From Chryseobacterium flavum (lineage in GTDB: Bacteria > Bacteroidota > Bacteroidia > Flavobacteriales > Weeksellaceae), in the NCBI RefSeq assembly GCF_003385595.1, contig NZ_QNUE01000011.1:62001-126000 (forward strand): a DNA stretch of 64,000 bases, written 5' to 3'. Shown here in pieces: positions 35,390-43,687 of the stretch; the stretch's first letter is position 1, and every line of letters begins with the position of its first letter. The position numbers and the translations under genes are program-made. The notes under the pieces are model-generated. The model had not been told where the DNA came from and ran no database searches. It saw only the letters and a list, made by a program, of their open reading frames with translations.

Positions 35390-36742
35390 CTAATCTTTTC
35401 CTCTCAATTCCGTCAGAAAATTCACCTTCAAAACATCATACAATGAATGTCTGCTTACTAATATAGAAGCAATAGACGAAACCATCCCGGCAAGCATCAG
35501 ATGGAATATTAATGAATGTCTGTCGGTCATTTCCAGAACGATAATGGCTGATGTAAACGGAGCCCGGGTGATTCCTGTGAGAAAAGCAACCATCCCGCCA
35601 AGAACTACAACATTGGTTTCATTAGGTGTCAGGTTAATTGCTCCTGAAATCACAGAACCTATGCTGGCTCCGGCAGTCAATGCAGGTGCAAAAATACCAC
35701 CCGCACCTCCGGAAGTAAAAGACAGGGCAGGACCCAGCATCCTTAAAACAGGAACATACCAGTCTTCATGTTTATTTTTTGTAAAAAGCACACGTTCCAT
35801 AATCTCCTTACCTGAACCCAGAATTTCGCGGTTGACAAAATACGCAAGGGAAGCAATAATTAAGGCGCATGCAATCAGGAACAAGATATTGGCTTTATCT
35901 GTTTTCAATGTTTTCTTTTTCCATGCATTAATTTTAAGCATGATAACGGATAACTGGCTTGCAAGAATACCTGCTGTGGCAGCGACAAGAATAATGGGGA
36001 ACATTACCATTAAAGATACGTCATTGGTTTTCGGATATCCCAGATATAAATAAGACCCGGCCAGAGTCTGGGCTGTTAATCCTGCAATAATTACGGCTGT
36101 AAATAAAGCGGTTTTAAAATAGTTGATGTGTGTTTTTGATAATTCCTCTACGGCAAACACAATTCCACCCAGAGGGGTATTGAATGCTGCTGCCAATCCT
36201 GCCGCCGCTCCGGTCATGATCATATTCTTCTTAGAGATTTTCGGCCACCATTCAGGAAGGTATTCATTGACTTTCCTGAAAACGGAACCTGCAATCTGAA
36301 TTGTTGGCCCTTCACGACCTACTGCGCCCCCTCCGATTACCAGAATAACGGAAGACAATATTTTGAAAAAGATGATCTTGATGCTCAGAAGGTTTCTTAT
36401 CTTTTTATGTTCCTTTGGATTTGCAAGCTCTACAGCTGCCATCACTTGAGGAATACCACTTCCTTTAGCATTGGGAGCGAATTCCTTGACCAGCCACCAG
36501 GAAAGTACAAAACCTACTGGAGCAATGATGAAGATCATCCAGGCATGCCAGTCAAAAATGAAATTCATGAGGTTTTCTCCCCATGCAAATATCTGAGCAT
36601 ACAACACCGCAAAAAAACCGGTAATAACGGACCCTATCCAAAAGGGAATTGCCTGAAGCAGGTTATACTTCAGCTGTTCGTTTCGGATGTTGTCGAAGGA
36701 ATTTTTGAGGGACTTCCGTATCAGGATGAAAATTTTCAGCAT
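35390..36742 (-). CDS. ClC-type chloride/proton exchanger
   Basis: 450-residue ClC family membrane protein. The selectivity-filter motifs are in place: GSGIPQ, GREGPTIQIA with the gating Glu, and GGIFAPAL. A second Glu at the position used for protons in E. coli ClcA is present (IVFAVEELS), which favours a 2 Cl-/H+ exchanger over a channel. There is no C-terminal CBS domain. It lies 42 bp after a gene of unknown function on the same strand, so it is probably cotranscribed with it. Confidence 0.93.
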   Translation of the reverse strand: MLKIFILIRKSLKNSFDNIRNEQLKYNLLQAIPFWIGSVITGFFAVLYAQIFAWGENLMNFIFDWHAWMIFIIAPVGFVLSWWLVKEFAPNAKGSGIPQVMAAVELANPKEHKKIRNLLSIKIIFFKILSSVILVIGGGAVGREGPTIQIAGSVFRKVNEYLPEWWPKISKKNMIMTGAAAGLAAAFNTPLGGIVFAVEELSKTHINYFKTALFTAVIIAGLTAQTLAGSYLYLGYPKTNDVSLMVMFPIILVAATAGILASQLSVIMLKINAWKKKTLKTDKANILFLIACALIIASLAYFVNREILGSGKEIMERVLFTKNKHEDWYVPVLRMLGPALSFTSGGAGGIFAPALTAGASIGSVISGAINLTPNETNVVVLGGMVAFLTGITRAPFTSAIIVLEMTDRHSLIFHLMLAGMVSSIASILVSRHSLYDVLKVNFLTELRGKD

Positions 36743-36784
36743 TTGCAGGTTTTGAGGGATGAATTTACGGTAAAATTTTGGAAA

Positions 36785-37405
36785 TTATATTTCGTTTAAA
36801 AATTTTGAAATCATTTCAGCATTTTCAACCGTAAGAATATCAGGTATACCAAAGCTTAAAATGCTGTTTCTGACTTCAAGCTTAAAGCCTTCATCAGGGA
36901 AGCTTTTTATTGCTTCTTTTCTTTTTTGGGTTAAAAAACTCATGGTTTTAAATGCATCACTTCCCACGACATAAAAATCTTTAAAATCAGGATCTTTAAA
37001 ATTAACGGAGAAACTGCTGAAAATTCCTGCAATCTTATCCATTAGCTTCTTTTTATTAATGGAAATATATCCAAAGTCTTCTTTTAAGCTTTTTAGTCCC
37101 CAAAGCTGGATGGTGTCATATTTACGATCTAAACGTCCGCCTTTGAAATTTATTCCCACTTTACTGATGATAAAAAGATAGAAAGGGTTATTGTTCACAT
37201 CCTTTACCAGGTAACAGATGCGTGGAATAAATAACGGATACATATCAAAAGAACTGAACTGTTCGTAAGGAGACTCTTTAATGTCAATAACTGAAATATC
37301 ATAAGAGAGAGAAAGCAGATCATAGATTTCAGTAATGAGCTTTTCATCCTGTTCGGTGAAATCAAAAAAACTTGTGACATCATATTTCCTGTAATCCGGA
37401 TCCAT
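36785..37405 (-). CDS. Hypothetical protein
   Basis: 206 residues, not recognised. There is no signal peptide or membrane segment; composition is mixed with many Phe, Lys and Asp. Stretches such as YPLFIPRICYLVKDVNNNPFYLFIISKVGINFKGG and DFYVVGSDAFKTMSFLTQKRKEAI suggest a globular alpha/beta cytoplasmic protein. It is upstream of the ClC gene on the same strand with a 42-bp gap. No function proposed. Confidence 0.72.
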   Translation of the reverse strand: MDPDYRKYDVTSFFDFTEQDEKLITEIYDLLSLSYDISVIDIKESPYEQFSSFDMYPLFIPRICYLVKDVNNNPFYLFIISKVGINFKGGRLDRKYDTIQLWGLKSLKEDFGYISINKKKLMDKIAGIFSSFSVNFKDPDFKDFYVVGSDAFKTMSFLTQKRKEAIKSFPDEGFKLEVRNSILSFGIPDILTVENAEMISKFLNEI

Positions 37406-37597
37406 TTTCTTGTATATTATTTGTTTAAAAATAATGCTAATAAATCTAATTTACAAAAACTTATTATAATATAAAATTGGATTTAAATAATTATTGTTTT
37501 TATAAATTTAAGCATATTTAATTAATTATTTAATAACGATTTTGGCTATTGTTTGTTTTTTTTTGAAATCGAGTGAACTTAACCATATAAAAAACAA

Positions 37598-37626
37598 AAA
37601 AACCTCCGATTAAATCGAAGGTTTAG
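37598..37626 (-). terminator. Terminator after the E2 gene
   Basis: Minus-strand AAACCTTCGAT - TTA - ATCGGAGGTTTTTTTG: about 10 bp of stem with one mismatch and a U-rich tail. It lies 44 bp beyond the stop of the 2-oxoacid dehydrogenase E2 gene. Confidence 0.82.
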
Positions 37627-37669
37627 TATTTAAAATCAACAAAATTACTTATTGCTGATTACTCATTAC

Positions 37670-38983
37670 TTATATTTCTGTGTTCAGATCCCAGTTTTCA
37701 AGGTAGTCGTGAACATGCTTCAGCATCATTCCCCCTAAAGATCCATCCACTACCCTGTGGTCATAAGAGTGAGACATAAACATCAGGTTTCTGATTGCGA
37801 TTACATCCCCATCAGCGGTTTCAAGAACTGCAGGTTTTTTAACAATAGCTCCGATTGCTAAAATAGCTACCTGAGGCTGTGGAATGATCGGTGTTCCCAT
37901 AAGGTTTCCAAAGCTTCCTACGTTAGAAATGGTATATGTTGCACCCTGAGTATCCTCTGGTCTTAATTTCTTGTTTCTTGCTCTGTAGGCCAGGTCATTG
38001 ATCGCTTTTGCAAGACCTGAAAGAGATAACTGGTCAGCATTTTTGATGACAGGGACAATAAGGTTTCCGTCCGGAAGGGCAGTAGCCATACCGATGTTGA
38101 TATTTTTCTTTTTAATGATGTTGTCACCATTTACAGAAACATTGATCATCGGGAAATCCTGGATTGCTTTCACAACAGCTTTTACGAAAATAGGCATGAA
38201 AGTAAGTTTCTCGCCTTCACGTTTTTCGAATACTGCTTTGTTTTTATTTCTCCATTTTACAACGTTGGTAACATCTGTTTCGATGAAAGAAGTTACGTGT
38301 GGAGCAATTTGTTTTGCTTTTACCATGTTCTCAGCGATGATCTTTCTCATTCTGTCCATTGGAATGATCTCATCACCTGCACTTACCGGGATGGTAGCTG
38401 CCGGAGCAGATACTGTCGGTTGTGGTGTAGAAGCGGCCTGTACAGGGGCTGCCTGCTGAACGGGCTGGCTTCCTCTGCTAGCAACATAGGCTAATATATC
38501 TTCTTTTGTAATTCTTCCTTCCAAACCGCTTCCTTTAATAGATTTCAGTTCGGTTTCAGAAATGTTTTCCTGTTGTGCAATAGATTTTACAAGTGGAGAC
38601 AGGTATAGGTCTCCTGAAAATTCTACATTTGAAGAAGCAGCTGTTTTTAAAGGCTCTTCAATTGTCTTTAAAGTTTCAGTATCCGGAGCAGATGCCGGAG
38701 CTTCTGTTTTTACTTCTTCTGAAACTGTATTTCCGCCTTCTCCTTCAATTTCTAAAATAGCTATGGCTTCACCTACTTTTGCAACTTCGTCCTTTTGCTT
38801 TAAAATTTTCACAATTTTCCCCGAAACTGGTGTCGGTACATCGGAATCTACTTTATCTGTTGCAATTTCTACTACGGAGTCATCCTCCTTTACGTTATCA
38901 CCTTCATTGAATAACCAAGTGATAATTGTCGCTTCCATAACACCTTCTCCCATGGAAGGAAGCAATAATTTGTATTCTGCCAT
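37670..38983 (-). CDS. 2-oxoacid dehydrogenase E2 (branched-chain type likely)
   Basis: 437-residue dihydrolipoyl acyltransferase. The lipoyl domain has modifiable Lys44 in IATDKVDSDVP. An E3-binding domain follows a Ser/Ala/Pro linker (YLSPLVKSIAQQENISETELKSIKGSGLEGRITKEDI), and the catalytic core ends with SYDHRVVDG. It is distinct from sucB in this window. In flavobacteria the E2 with this GEGVMEA-type lipoyl start usually serves the branched-chain 2-oxoacid complex. No E1 or E3 gene is adjacent, so the substrate class is inferred and pyruvate is the alternative. Confidence 0.9.
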   Translation of the reverse strand: MAEYKLLLPSMGEGVMEATIITWLFNEGDNVKEDDSVVEIATDKVDSDVPTPVSGKIVKILKQKDEVAKVGEAIAILEIEGEGGNTVSEEVKTEAPASAPDTETLKTIEEPLKTAASSNVEFSGDLYLSPLVKSIAQQENISETELKSIKGSGLEGRITKEDILAYVASRGSQPVQQAAPVQAASTPQPTVSAPAATIPVSAGDEIIPMDRMRKIIAENMVKAKQIAPHVTSFIETDVTNVVKWRNKNKAVFEKREGEKLTFMPIFVKAVVKAIQDFPMINVSVNGDNIIKKKNINIGMATALPDGNLIVPVIKNADQLSLSGLAKAINDLAYRARNKKLRPEDTQGATYTISNVGSFGNLMGTPIIPQPQVAILAIGAIVKKPAVLETADGDVIAIRNLMFMSHSYDHRVVDGSLGGMMLKHVHDYLENWDLNTEI

Positions 38984-39046
38984 TTTTGATTTTTAGATTT
39001 TGACAAATATATAAAAAAAATCGGTTTTTTTATGAAATATATAATT

Positions 39047-39874
39047 TTAGGAAAATTCAATATAGATATTCTCACCTACATTCAATCCAAACAAGCTTTT
39101 AGCACCGTTTTTCTTGCTTCCTTTGTAGATGGTAAGCTCCAAGAGCTGACTGTCATTGAAAATCGCAGCAGACTGTCCGTGAAATTCGGTTTCCCTTTCC
39201 CAATCCGAAACTACCTCGGTATGGCTTGAGAATATTCTTGAAAGCGTAAGGTTTCTGAATTTTATGGTAAAGCTATTGTATCCTTTCCCTGTGCTTTCAA
39301 AAAAGTCTTTGCTGATATTTGAGATTATATTTCCGAAATTATCAATATAAGTAACTTCCCCGATGATCATTTTTTCTGATTCGTTGAAGACCGGTCTCGG
39401 GAACATCAGCTGTTTTACTGTATTTATTTTCCTTCCGATTACTTCCGGCAGCCCTCCGTTAGCAAGATGAACTGCTGCAGGAACAAATATATCAGTAGAA
39501 GTAAAGTTGATAATATCATCGAAACGGTTATTCAATGTGATTTCATAGATCGCTTCAGGCTTGATGTCAAAAAACACAAGGCTTAAAAGACCATTATCAG
39601 CGGCCAGAAAATAAGAACCGTCTGCTTTATAAAGGATATTTTTTCTTGATTTATTGTAAAAACTGTCCACAGAAAGGATATGAATAGTGCCTTTTGGGAA
39701 ATACTTGTATGCATTTCTTACAATATAGGATGTTTGTACAAGGTTGAATGCCTGGATATCGTGGGTTATATCAATAATATTAACCTCAGGATTTAGAGAC
39801 AGAATTTTGCCTTTCACAGCGGCAACTCTGTAATCTAAATTTCCGAAATCCGAAGTAAGGGTAATAATTGACAT
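39047..39874 (-). CDS. SAM hydroxide adenosyltransferase (DUF62, chlorinase/fluorinase fold)
   Basis: 275 residues from the Met at 39874 (MSIITLTSDFG). The ATG ten codons upstream at 39904 lies inside the -7-like box CAAAGTTA (39902-39909, minus), which argues against it. The Asp-Arg-His triad of the SAM-hydrolysing members is present: Asp70 and Arg77 spaced by seven (VDSFYNKSR) and His136 in VPAAVHLANG. These enzymes split S-adenosylmethionine into adenosine and methionine using water. The halogenating relatives lack this triad, so a halogenase is not expected. Divergent from phoH. Confidence 0.9.
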   Translation of the reverse strand: MSIITLTSDFGNLDYRVAAVKGKILSLNPEVNIIDITHDIQAFNLVQTSYIVRNAYKYFPKGTIHILSVDSFYNKSRKNILYKADGSYFLAADNGLLSLVFFDIKPEAIYEITLNNRFDDIINFTSTDIFVPAAVHLANGGLPEVIGRKINTVKQLMFPRPVFNESEKMIIGEVTYIDNFGNIISNISKDFFESTGKGYNSFTIKFRNLTLSRIFSSHTEVVSDWERETEFHGQSAAIFNDSQLLELTIYKGSKKNGAKSLFGLNVGENIYIEFS

Positions 39875-39935
39875 GAGCAATGTTAGAATAGTGTAGTATT
39901 GCAAAGTTATTTAAATAAACAGAAAGCCCGAAAGA

Positions 39936-39963
39936 TTGTTGAAAAGAATTTGATATAAATTTG
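39936..39963 (+). promoter_or_regulatory. phoH promoter
   Basis: TTG (39936-39938), 17-bp spacer, TAAATTTG (39956-39963), a full consensus match, 42 bp before the phoH ATG at 40006. Confidence 0.68.
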
Positions 39964-40005
39964 AAAAAAAGCTTTAATTTTAAAATCTAAAAATAAAAAT
40001 ACTGC

Positions 40006-40965
40006 ATGTTTGAATTAACATATGATCTGGAAGAAATAGACGCGAAAATTTTCTATGGGGTTAATAACCAATATTTCAACTTAATAAAATCCACCTTTCC
40101 AACTCTTAAAATTACAGGACGGGACCATTTTATCTTTGCCATGGGAAATCAGGAGGCTTTGGATATATTGAAACAAAAACTGGATGACATTGTCCGGTTT
40201 ATATCTAAAAACAACTCAATAGGGCTAAAGGATGTTGAAAATATTCTGAATATTAAAGATGAAAATGAAAAACAGCTGATCTTTGATCAGGATATCATTG
40301 TAAAAGGAGTTAACGGGAAAATTATTAAAGCCAAAACAACCAATCTTAAAAAACTGGTTAAGGAGACTGAGAAAAAAGATATGGTTTTTGCAATTGGCCC
40401 TGCAGGAACAGGAAAAACATATACCAGTGTAGCTTTGGCAGCAAAAGCTTTACGAGATAAAGAGGTAAAAAGAATTATACTGACAAGACCAGCTGTAGAA
40501 GCAGGAGAGAGCCTTGGATTTTTACCCGGGGATCTTAAAGAAAAGCTTGATCCTTATTTACAACCGTTATATGATGCCCTTCGTGATATGATTCCACATG
40601 AAAAACTGGAGGGTTTTATGGAGAAAAAAGTAATTGAGGTTGCTCCTCTGGCCTTTATGAGAGGACGTACCCTTGATGATGCTTTTGTTATTCTGGATGA
40701 AGCTCAAAATACAACACATGCCCAGATGAAAATGTTTCTGACCAGAATGGGGATGAATGCCAAGTTTATTATTACGGGAGACCCCAGCCAGATTGACCTT
40801 CCTAAAAATCAGCAATCCGGGCTGAAAGAAGCGATGAGAATATTAAAAGGGGTTAATGAAATCGGTTTTGTACATCTTACGGAAGAAGATGTTGTAAGGC
40901 ACCCTGTGGTGAAAAAGATTATTTTGGCTTATAATGATGAAGAAAAAAGATTAAGAAATGATTGA
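40006..40965 (+). CDS. PhoH family P-loop ATPase
   Basis: 319 residues. The N-terminal 100 residues are a KH-like/PhoH N domain. The ATPase part has Walker A GPAGTGKT (131-138) and Walker B VILDEAQN (228-235), then the sensor-like ITGDPSQIDLP. PhoH proteins are RNA-linked ATPases; some associate with YbeY or RNA helicase functions and many bacteria regulate them by phosphate. No YbeY-like gene is adjacent. It is a single gene with its own promoter; a hairpin terminator lies about 180 bp downstream. Confidence 0.93.
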   Translation: MFELTYDLEEIDAKIFYGVNNQYFNLIKSTFPTLKITGRDHFIFAMGNQEALDILKQKLDDIVRFISKNNSIGLKDVENILNIKDENEKQLIFDQDIIVKGVNGKIIKAKTTNLKKLVKETEKKDMVFAIGPAGTGKTYTSVALAAKALRDKEVKRIILTRPAVEAGESLGFLPGDLKEKLDPYLQPLYDALRDMIPHEKLEGFMEKKVIEVAPLAFMRGRTLDDAFVILDEAQNTTHAQMKMFLTRMGMNAKFIITGDPSQIDLPKNQQSGLKEAMRILKGVNEIGFVHLTEEDVVRHPVVKKIILAYNDEEKRLRND

Positions 40966-41143
40966 TTAAGCTAAATAAAGGAAGTTTGATGGGAAAGTAA
41001 CTGCTAAAAAGACCTGTAAAACGTTATAATTTAGCGAAAGATCAAGGGGAAAACTGATCAACAGCTTTTAAAAGGTTAGTGTCGGTTTTAAGTTCGGGGG
41101 AAATTAATACTTCAAGTCTGTAACAGAGTAGTATCTATAGACA
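40966..41143 (+). other. Long 3' region after phoH, possible small RNA
   Basis: 178 bp between the phoH stop and a clear terminator hairpin, without an open frame. It could be an extended 3' untranslated region or a separate small RNA. A TAATTTAG word near 41028 weakly resembles a -7 box. No known RNA family was recognised. Confidence 0.3.
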
Positions 41144-41170
41144 TAAAACAGGGCAATAGTCCTGTTTTTT
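41144..41170 (+). terminator. Rho-independent terminator downstream of phoH
   Basis: AAAACAGG - GCAATAGT - CCTGTTTTTT: an 8-bp stem with an 8-base loop and T tail. Confidence 0.8.
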
Positions 41171-41200
41171 CTTTATTAATCAGTATCAATTTATGCATTT

Positions 41201-41233
41201 TTGCTTTAGTGATGAAAATTATTAGTATTTTTG
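41201..41233 (+). promoter_or_regulatory. Promoter of the first outer-membrane protein gene
   Basis: TTG (41201-41203), 22-bp spacer, TATTTTTG (41226-41233). The ATG used is at 41261; an in-frame ATG-like extension starting at 41231 would overlap the -7 box and is rejected. Confidence 0.68.
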
Positions 41234-41260
41234 GACGATAATTCAAAAGCTACTAAAAAA

Positions 41261-41758
41261 ATGAAAAAACTATTATTAATCGGTGCTTTCGCACTTTTAG
41301 GTGGTGCTGCTCAAGCACAGGAAGGTTTTAAACTAGGTGGGCATATTGGTGTTCCTGTATCTGATGCAAGTGATATTTCTTCATTTACATTAGGAATAGA
41401 TGCTGCTTATATGTGGAACATTACAAAAGGATTAGATCTTGGGGTGACAACAGGATATTCTCACTTCTTCGGAAAAGATAATTTTGATGACTTCGGATTT
41501 ATTCCTGTAGCTGTTTCAGGTAAATACAAATTTTCAGGAGCTCCTATTTTTGTAGGATTAGACCTTGGATATGGTATTTCTACAAAAGATGGTATGGACG
41601 GAGGTTTCTACGCGCAGCCGAAATTCGGATACCAGATGTCTAAAGGAGAGCTGTACATCGGATATCAGTCAATCAGTAACAGACGTGACTATGGTTGGTA
41701 TAAGCATAGCTGGAATGTAGGAGCTGTTAACATAGGTTATAATTTCTTCCTGAAATAA
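41261..41758 (+). CDS. Outer membrane beta-barrel protein, 165 residues
   Basis: 165 residues with signal peptide MKKLLLIGAFALLGGAAQAQ. The mature part is Gly- and aromatic-rich with alternating strands (GFKLGGHIGVPVSDASDISSFTLGIDAAYMWNITKGLDLGVTTGYSHFF) and ends in an aromatic-type strand with C-terminal Lys (VGAVNIGYNFFLK). It fits the small OmpW/porin-like eight-strand barrels common in flavobacteria. Transport or binding role unknown. It is an independent unit with its own promoter and terminator, placed at the head of three further barrel genes. Confidence 0.85.
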   Translation: MKKLLLIGAFALLGGAAQAQEGFKLGGHIGVPVSDASDISSFTLGIDAAYMWNITKGLDLGVTTGYSHFFGKDNFDDFGFIPVAVSGKYKFSGAPIFVGLDLGYGISTKDGMDGGFYAQPKFGYQMSKGELYIGYQSISNRRDYGWYKHSWNVGAVNIGYNFFLK

Positions 41759-41780
41759 ATAATATTTAACAAAACATAGT

Positions 41781-41816
41781 AAACTCCGGCTTTTTAGCCG
41801 GAGTTTGTTTTTTATG
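41781..41816 (+). terminator. Rho-independent terminator
   Basis: AAACTCCGGC - TTTTTA - GCCGGAGTTTGTTTTTT: a 9-10 bp GC-rich stem with T tail, 22 bp after the barrel gene. Confidence 0.9.
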
Positions 41817-42218
41817 GAGTTAAACTGATATAATTGAAAAATGTTAACTAAATAAGATAGTTGTTGAAATTTTTAACTATTAAATTTATTGTTTTTTAAA
41901 CTTTATTAGCATTTTTCGGTTTTAAGATTTAACAGCTTAAATGTTAACGTTTTATATATATGATTTCTATTATACCGGGAAAAAACTACTCTTTTGTATA
42001 AAAATAACAAATCGCAAACAGCAACCAAATAAAGATCTTGTTGAGAATTTGTGATTTTTTTATTCATAATATTGTGAAAAATATAACAAGTCTTAATTTA
42101 TATGATTTATTTTTATAAAATATCAATATTTAACAATGATATTAATCACATTAACAAATTTTAATATTAGAGGGTACCACTGTAAATTTGCCCTCAGAAA
42201 GTATTAAAATTTTTTAAA
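41817..42218. other. AT-rich regulatory-looking stretch with repeated TTAAC words
   Basis: About 400 bp with no credible open frame. TTAAC occurs at 41844, 41873, 41929, 41944, 42130 and 42151. A TAAATTTG -7-like box at 42183-42190 lies 28 bp before the next ATG but lacks a well-placed TTG. It may be an extended control region of the barrel gene downstream, or simple AT-rich sequence. Confidence 0.4.
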
Positions 42219-42890
42219 ATGAAAAAAATATTATTAGCGGGTGCTGTTGCACTTTTCGGTTTATCAAACGCTCAGATTGCTAAAGGTACTACATATCTTT
42301 CAGGACAAGTAGGTTATTCTCAGAAAGAAGATAACAATACAGATATTAAAAAAGAGAAATTCAATATTCTTCCAACTGTAGGGTATTTCGTAGATACTAA
42401 CCTAGCTGTTGGTTTAGGTGTAGGATACAGAAATGAAAATGAAAAAGGAACAAAAACTACAGGAAGCAATCCTCTATTTGTTAGTGAAGGTAAAGTAACT
42501 GAATCTGCATTTGTTGTAGCTCCATTCGTAAGAAAATACTGGACTTTAGCTGATAAATTATATATCTTCGGTCAGTTAGAAGTTCCAATGGCATTTGGTC
42601 AGAATAAAGTTGAAGGAACAACAACTACTACAACTACAACAGGAGCAGGTACAACTGTAACTACAACATCTACATCTGACAAATCTAACTTTACTTCTAT
42701 CGGAGTTAACGTTAAGCCAGGTTTAGATTATTTCTTAAACAAAAACTGGACTATCGAAGCTACTATCGGTGAATTCGGATACAATACTTACAAGCAGGAT
42801 ATTGACGGAGCTAAGAGAGTAAACGATTATAAATTCGGATTGAATTTATCTTCTGTAACTTTCGGAGTTAAATATGTATTTGCAAAATAA
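42219..42890 (+). CDS. Outer membrane beta-barrel protein, paralog A
   Basis: 223 residues with signal peptide MKKILLAGAVALFGLSNAQ. The barrel strands alternate (YLSGQVGYSQ, GYFVDTNLAVGLGVGYRNE, FVVAPFVRKYWTLADKLYIFGQLEVPMAFG). A Thr-rich loop, TTTTTTTGAGTTVTTTSTS, lies near residues 138-157 and is probably extracellular. It ends in SVTFGVKYVFAK. Same family as the next gene: their last 114 bases agree at 105 positions. Function unknown; possibly surface-exposed. Confidence 0.86.
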   Translation: MKKILLAGAVALFGLSNAQIAKGTTYLSGQVGYSQKEDNNTDIKKEKFNILPTVGYFVDTNLAVGLGVGYRNENEKGTKTTGSNPLFVSEGKVTESAFVVAPFVRKYWTLADKLYIFGQLEVPMAFGQNKVEGTTTTTTTTGAGTTVTTTSTSDKSNFTSIGVNVKPGLDYFLNKNWTIEATIGEFGYNTYKQDIDGAKRVNDYKFGLNLSSVTFGVKYVFAK

Positions 42891-42910
42891 TAAACAAAAC
42901 ATATAGTAAT

Positions 42911-42941
42911 AAAGCCCTGAGAAATATCTTAGGGCTTTTTC
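42911..42941 (+). terminator. Rho-independent terminator between barrel paralogs
   Basis: AAAGCCCTGAGA - AATAT - CTTAGGGCTTTTT: a stem of about 11 bp with one mismatch, then T tail. It should limit readthrough into the second paralog. Confidence 0.82.
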
Positions 42942-42960
42942 TATAAACATTATAACAACC

Positions 42961-43626
42961 ATGAAAAAACTAGTATTAACAGGGGGTATAGTACTTTTTA
43001 GCCTCTCACATGCACAGATTAAGAGAGGTTCCGTATATCTTTCAGGACAGATGGAGTACCAGCACAATGAAAATAATGTATTAAATGGCAGCAGAAGAAA
43101 GGATGATATTGTAGAAATTATTCCAACAGCGGGCTATTTTGTTGGCTCAAATCTGGCAATAGGGCTGGGGGCTGGCTATAAAAGTGCAGTTTCAAAATAT
43201 GAAATAGGGTATGGCGGAGCCAGTAATTCACATCAGATTAAGGTTGCAGATAATGCATTTGTTGTCACTCCTTTTATAAGAAAATACTGGACTTTATCTG
43301 CTCATTTGTACATTTTTGGTCAATTACAGGTTCCTTTGGAATTTGGCAGGGAAAAGCTGAATTCAAACAACGATATTCAGGATGGGGACCCGCTGCTTTC
43401 TTCTTCCTTTAACACAAAAAATAATTATACAAGTATTGGGATTAATATTAAACCCGGCTTAGATTATTTCTTAAGTAAAAACTGGTCTGTTGAAGCTGTT
43501 ATCGGTGAGTTTGGATACAATACTTACAAGAAGGATGTTGACGGAGCTAAGAGAGTTAATGATTATAAATTCGGATTGAATTTATCTTCTGTAACTTTCG
43601 GAATTAAGTATCTATTTACAAATTAA
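42961..43626 (+). CDS. Outer membrane beta-barrel protein, paralog B
   Basis: 221 residues with signal peptide MKKLVLTGGIVLFSLSHAQ. Same strand order as paralog A (GYFVGSNLAIGLGAGYKS, FVVTPFIRKYWTLSAHLYIFGQLQVPLEFG, KPGLDYFLSKNWSVEAVIGEFGYNTYKKD) and a nearly identical C-terminus. The Thr-rich loop of A is replaced by a different polar loop, so the two probably differ at the cell surface. It starts 20 bp after the terminator, leaving little room for its own promoter; expression may depend on partial readthrough. Confidence 0.85.
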   Translation: MKKLVLTGGIVLFSLSHAQIKRGSVYLSGQMEYQHNENNVLNGSRRKDDIVEIIPTAGYFVGSNLAIGLGAGYKSAVSKYEIGYGGASNSHQIKVADNAFVVTPFIRKYWTLSAHLYIFGQLQVPLEFGREKLNSNNDIQDGDPLLSSSFNTKNNYTSIGINIKPGLDYFLSKNWSVEAVIGEFGYNTYKKDVDGAKRVNDYKFGLNLSSVTFGIKYLFTN

Positions 43627-43687
43627 CGTATGGATAAGCTTTGAGGGCTTAGAATTAATTAAACAAACTATTTTTAAATTAATAATC

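Noticed and set aside
39047..39904. Halogenase (chlorinase/fluorinase) activity
   Set aside because: The Asp-Arg-His triad of water-using members is present, so SAM hydrolysis is more likely.
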